From Brachymonas wangyanguii (lineage in GTDB: Bacteria; Pseudomonadota; Gammaproteobacteria; Burkholderiales; Burkholderiaceae_C): a stretch of DNA of 64,000 nt. Shown piece by piece: positions 60,709-64,000 of this stretch. Position 1 is the stretch's first letter, and every line of letters begins with the position of its first letter. Under the pieces are notes generated by a model that saw only the letters and a list, made by a program, of their open reading frames with translations, made no database searches and was not told where the DNA came from. Made by a program: the position numbers and the translations under genes. The DNA lies in assembly GCF_045055315.1 (NCBI RefSeq), contig NZ_CP173677.1, positions 1,054,001 to 1,118,000 of the forward strand. Reading direction: 5' to 3'.

Positions 60709-62164
60709 GAGCCTGTTGCTGGCCCTGTCCTGGGCCGCCAATCGCCCGGTGCTGCGTGGCAGTGATGCCAGCCTGAACGGCAAACAGCTGCTGCAGCAAC
60801 TGGAACAGGCGCAGCAGATGTTGGCAAACCTGCGCGCCCGACGCGTGGCGCTGGCGCTGGACAACAGCGCCGCCTGGTGCCTGCACGACCTGGCGCTGGC
60901 CGCCAGTGGCCTGGTCTGTGTGCCGGTGCCCGGCTTTTTTTCGGCCGGCCGGCAGCGCCATGTGCTGGACAGTGCCGGTATCGATACGCTGATTGGCCAT
61001 CAGCTGCAGCCTGGCGTACTGGAGCAGGCCGGCTTTGTGCCTGTGCACAGCGGGATCTACCAGCGCACGCTGCCGCAGAGCCAGGCGCTGCATGCAGGTA
61101 CGGCCAAGATCACTTACACCTCCGGAACCACCGGGCAGCCCAAGGGGGTTTGCCTGTCGCTGGAAACCCAGCTGACCGTGGCCGACAGCCTGCGTCAGGC
61201 CACGGCCGGACTGCAGCTGCAGCGCCACCTGTGCCTGCTGCCACTGGCCACACTGCTGGAAAACATTGCTGGGGTCTACGCCCAGTGGCTGCAGGGTGCC
61301 GAGGTGATCGTGCCGTCCTTGGCGGAGATTGGCTGGTCGGGTGCGGCCGGGCTGGACGTTTCGCGCCTGCTGGCCTTGCTGCAGCGTGAGCAGCCGCACA
61401 GCGTGATTCTGCTGCCGCAACTGCTGCTGGCTCTGGTGCAGGCGGCAGAGCAGGGCTGGCAGCCGCCGTCCAGCCTGCGCATGCTGGCAGTGGGCGGTGG
61501 TTTTGTCAGCGTCCAGCTGTTGCAGCGGGCCGAACGCCTGGGGCTGCCGGTGTGGGAGGGCTATGGCCTGTCCGAATGCGCTTCCGTGGTCTGCCTGAAC
61601 ACGCCGCAGGCGCGCCGTATCGGCAGCGTTGGCCAGCCCTTGCCGCATGCCAGGGTCTGCCTGGCTGATGATGGCGAGTTGCTGGTGCAAGGCCCGCGCA
61701 TGCTGGGTTACCTGGGGGAAGCGCCGTTGCAGGGCAACTGGCTGCACACCGGCGATCTGGCGCGCGAAGAGGATGGCTTCATCCTGCTGCAGGGTCGCAA
61801 GAAGCACATGTTCGTCACCGCCTATGGCCGCAATGTCCATCCCGAATGGGTCGAGGCCGAACTGACGCAGCAGCCGGCGATTGCCCAGGCCTGGCTGCAT
61901 GGCGAGTCGCGCGCCAGCAATGTCGCCGTGCTGGTGCCGCGTGGCGCTGCCCGTGATGCCGATCTGCAGGCGGCCGTCGATGGCGTCAACGCCAGCTTGC
62001 CCGATTACGCCCGCGTGCACCAGTGGCTGCGCGCCGAGGCGCCGTTCAGCGCCGCGGCCGGCCTGTTGACCGATAACGGTCGCTTGCGCCGCACGGCCTT
62101 GTTGCAGCACTTTGCTCCCTCGCTATCGGCGCTGGATGCCGTTTCTTCCCCCACCCCTGTCTGA
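60698..62164 (+). CDS. AMP-forming acyl ligase (fatty acyl-CoA/acyl-AMP type)
   Basis: The 488-residue ANL-family enzyme activates a carboxylic acid as acyl-AMP. It has the P-loop TYTSGTTGQPKGV, the A5 motif YGLSECASVV, HTGDLAREEDGF and the C-terminal hinge GRKKHMFVTAYGRNVHPEWVE. It is somewhat shorter than typical long-chain acyl-CoA synthetases. A GGAG box lies before the ATG, which overlaps the hemolysin-like gene by 11 bases. Its 3' end is part of a 340-bp tandem duplication. Confidence 0.88.
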   Translation: MSIESLLLALSWAANRPVLRGSDASLNGKQLLQQLEQAQQMLANLRARRVALALDNSAAWCLHDLALAASGLVCVPVPGFFSAGRQRHVLDSAGIDTLIGHQLQPGVLEQAGFVPVHSGIYQRTLPQSQALHAGTAKITYTSGTTGQPKGVCLSLETQLTVADSLRQATAGLQLQRHLCLLPLATLLENIAGVYAQWLQGAEVIVPSLAEIGWSGAAGLDVSRLLALLQREQPHSVILLPQLLLALVQAAEQGWQPPSSLRMLAVGGGFVSVQLLQRAERLGLPVWEGYGLSECASVVCLNTPQARRIGSVGQPLPHARVCLADDGELLVQGPRMLGYLGEAPLQGNWLHTGDLAREEDGFILLQGRKKHMFVTAYGRNVHPEWVEAELTQQPAIAQAWLHGESRASNVAVLVPRGAARDADLQAAVDGVNASLPDYARVHQWLRAEAPFSAAAGLLTDNGRLRRTALLQHFAPSLSALDAVSSPTPV

Positions 62165-62452
62165 ATCCTACTTCCGGAGATCTGTCATGACTTTTTTCCA
62201 GCAACTGCAGCAAGCCACACAGCAGGAGCGCCAGCAACTGCTGAGCGCGCCCATCATCACGCATGCCGTCCAGCAGGGCATTCCGCTGGCCAGCTACACC
62301 GCCTTCCTGGAGCAGGCCTACCACCATGTGAAGCACACCGTGCCGCTGCTGATGGCCTGCGGTGCGCGCCTGCCCGATCGCCTTGGCTGGCTGCGTGAAG
62401 CCATTGTCGATTACATCGCCGAGGAGTTCGGCCACGAAGAGTGGGTGCTGAA
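62113..62452 (+). repeat. 340-bp tandem duplication, unit 1
   Basis: This unit is repeated without visible change at 62453-62792. It covers the last codons of the acyl ligase gene, the intergenic ribosome binding site and the first 88-89 codons of the next gene. Only a TG dinucleotide is shared at the breakpoints. Confidence 0.97.
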
Positions 62453-62504
62453 TGCTCCCTCGCTATCGGCGCTGGATGCCGTTTCTTCCCCCACCCCTGT
62501 CTGA
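62187..62504 (+). pseudogene. truncated duplicate of the TenA/heme-oxygenase-fold gene
   Basis: This frame has the same ATG and ribosome binding site as the intact copy and matches its first 89 residues, then runs across the duplication junction into a copy of the acyl ligase tail (APSLSALDAVSSPTPV) and stops. The 105-residue product would lack most of the helical fold, so it is probably non-functional, though it should be translated. Confidence 0.9.
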
Positions 62505-62792
62505 ATCCTACTTCCGGAGATCTGTCATGACTTTTTTCCAGCAACTGCAGCAAGCCACACAGCAGGAGCGCCAGCAACTGCTGAGCGCGCCCATCATCAC
62601 GCATGCCGTCCAGCAGGGCATTCCGCTGGCCAGCTACACCGCCTTCCTGGAGCAGGCCTACCACCATGTGAAGCACACCGTGCCGCTGCTGATGGCCTGC
62701 GGTGCGCGCCTGCCCGATCGCCTTGGCTGGCTGCGTGAAGCCATTGTCGATTACATCGCCGAGGAGTTCGGCCACGAAGAGTGGGTGCTGAA
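62453..62792 (+). repeat. 340-bp tandem duplication, unit 2
   Basis: This is identical to 62113-62452. It restores the promoter-proximal part of the intact gene. Confidence 0.97.
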
Positions 62793-63192
62793 TGACCTGA
62801 CTGCCTGCGGTGTCGATGCCGATCGTGTACGCCATGGCCAGCCGGCACTGGCCACCGAGCTGATGGTCAGCTATGTCTATGACCGCATTGCACGCCACAA
62901 CCCGGTCAGCTTCTTCGGCATGGTGCTGGTGCTGGAAGGCACCAGCACGCAGGTGGCGACGCAGGCGGCAGATCGCATCCAGCAGCAGCTGCATCTGCCC
63001 AATAGTGCCTTCAGTTATCTGACTTCCCATGGCAGTCTGGACATCTCCCACATGCAGGGCTTCGAGCTGCTGATGAATCAGCTGACCGAACCGGAGGACC
63101 AGCAGGCCGTGCTCCACACGGCGCGTGTGGTGTATCGCCTGTATGGCGACATGTTCCGCAGCCTGCCGCTGCCGCAGGAGGTGGCCGCATGA
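62527..63192 (+). CDS. TenA/heme-oxygenase-fold protein, possible diiron oxidase
   Basis: The 221-residue all-helical protein is of the TenA / heme-oxygenase-like type. Candidate metal ligands are E and H in YTAFLEQAYHHVKHTVP and EEFGHEEWVLND (E-x-x-H), with a later helix FGMVLVLEGTS and SHGSLDISHMQGFE. Such HDO-type diiron enzymes oxidise or cleave fatty acids or amino acids (UndA is one). A CGGAG box precedes the ATG. Its stop overlaps the SDR start (ATGA). Confidence 0.82.
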   Translation: MTFFQQLQQATQQERQQLLSAPIITHAVQQGIPLASYTAFLEQAYHHVKHTVPLLMACGARLPDRLGWLREAIVDYIAEEFGHEEWVLNDLTACGVDADRVRHGQPALATELMVSYVYDRIARHNPVSFFGMVLVLEGTSTQVATQAADRIQQQLHLPNSAFSYLTSHGSLDISHMQGFELLMNQLTEPEDQQAVLHTARVVYRLYGDMFRSLPLPQEVAA

Positions 63193-63989
63193 AGCTGCAG
63201 GATGCACGCGTCGTACTGACCGGTGCCACTGGCGGTATCGGCCAGGAATTGCTGGAGCAACTGCTGGCGGCCGGTGCCCAGGTGCTGATCGTGGGCCGGC
63301 GCCATTCGGCGCTGGATGCACTGGCGGCTGGGCGGCGTGCGCGCGTACGCACGGTCGAGGCCGATCTGGCCACGCGTTCGGGTCGCGATGCGGTCGAAGC
63401 CGCTGTGCGCGACTGGGGTGGTGCCAACGTCCTGCTGCACGCCTCCGGCCTGAACGAGCTGGCCAGCTTTGCCCATCAGGATGAAGAGAGCATCGAGGCC
63501 ATGCTGACCGTGAACGTCACGGCCACCTTGCAGCTCACGCGGCGCTTGTTGCCGATGCTGCAACAGCAGCCGCAGGCCATGGTGCTGCTGATGGGATCGA
63601 CGCTGGGCTCCATTGGTCATCCCGGATATGCCAGTTACTGCGCCAGCAAGTTTGCCCTGCGCGGCTTTGCCGAGGCGTTGCGGCGTGAACTGGCTGATAC
63701 CGGCGTGCAGGTGCTCTACGTGGCACCGCGCGCCACCCGCACCAGCATGAACACGGCTGCGGCCGTGCGCATGAACGAGCAACTGGGCAGCGCCATGGAT
63801 ACGCCGCAGGCCGTTGCACGACAGGTGCTGCTGGCCATGCAGGGCACGCGCCACGAGTGCTATCTGGGCTGGCCGGAAAAGCTGTTCGTGCGCATCAACC
63901 AGATCCTGCCGGGCGTGGTCGATAGTGCCATGCGCAAGAAACTGCCGCAGATCCGGCAAAGCCTGGGCCAGTCACGTGCTGCGCCTTGA
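63189..63989 (+). CDS. short-chain dehydrogenase/reductase
   Basis: The 266-residue SDR has the cofactor loop TGATGGIG at residues 12-19, the catalytic Ser in LLMGSTLGSIG and Y-x-x-x-K in YASYCASKFALRG. The R residues after the second strand (VGRRHSALD) suggest NADP(H). It overlaps the preceding gene by four bases, so it belongs to the acyl ligase operon and probably reduces a ketone or aldehyde intermediate. The operon may continue past the window end. Confidence 0.9.
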   Translation: MKLQDARVVLTGATGGIGQELLEQLLAAGAQVLIVGRRHSALDALAAGRRARVRTVEADLATRSGRDAVEAAVRDWGGANVLLHASGLNELASFAHQDEESIEAMLTVNVTATLQLTRRLLPMLQQQPQAMVLLMGSTLGSIGHPGYASYCASKFALRGFAEALRRELADTGVQVLYVAPRATRTSMNTAAAVRMNEQLGSAMDTPQAVARQVLLAMQGTRHECYLGWPEKLFVRINQILPGVVDSAMRKKLPQIRQSLGQSRAAP

Positions 63990-64000
63990 TCGGTACGGCT

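Overview
The window is about 64 kb of GC-rich chromosome from a betaproteobacterium, most likely Burkholderiales and close to Alcaligenaceae. The clues are gene order and protein families: the ispE/tRNA-Gln/prs/rplY/pth run, nadK divergent from hrcA, hemA-prfA-prmC-grxD, a very large FAD/Fe-S dehydrogenase with an N-terminal DUF3683-type region, and EarP. No species can be named from the sequence alone.

Layout. Bases 1-12.8 kb hold housekeeping genes: a leftward run TPR protein-lolB-ispE-tRNA-Gln-prs-rplY-pth, then mutM-mutY, rapZ, recN, nadK and hrcA. Bases 12.9-15.8 kb hold two MFS transporters; the second lies between two identical tRNA-Arg(ACG) genes, each followed by the same terminator hairpin. 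Bases 16.0-20.0 kb encode periplasmic sulfur oxidation: a c-type cytochrome and a flavocytochrome c sulfide dehydrogenase flavoprotein, a second flavoprotein paralogue that lacks the flavin-linking Cys, and SoxY and SoxZ. A GntP-type permease follows.

Bases 21.81-32.81 kb are an 11-kb integrated element. It entered a host tRNA gene with anticodon CAT exactly at the anticodon loop, leaving the 5' half at 21784-21824 and the 3' half at 32799-32846, with a 12-bp repeated core. Just inside the left end it carries a complete but different tRNA with the same anticodon and its own terminator. Its genes are a leftward AlpA regulator/primase-helicase/second ATPase operon, a repeat-rich non-coding centre that looks like a replication origin, a rightward operon of five small mostly unknown proteins, and a P4-type tyrosine integrase. 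A 1319-bp IS3-family element sits exactly at the start codon of the primase gene. The whole resembles a phage satellite.

Bases 33-59.5 kb return to the core chromosome: hemA, prfA, prmC, grxD, the large dehydrogenase, mltD, gloB, rnhA, an SOS-controlled Y-family polymerase, aroQ, coaBC, earP, uvrC, pgsA, a tartrate/malate-type dehydrogenase and hupB-tRNA-Val. Bases 60.0-64 kb hold a compact operon of a thermostable-hemolysin-family protein (frameshifted), an AMP-forming acyl ligase, a heme-oxygenase-fold (TenA/diiron-like) protein and a short-chain dehydrogenase. It looks like an uncharacterised fatty-acyl biosynthetic cluster. A 340-bp tandem duplication has created a truncated extra copy of the third gene.
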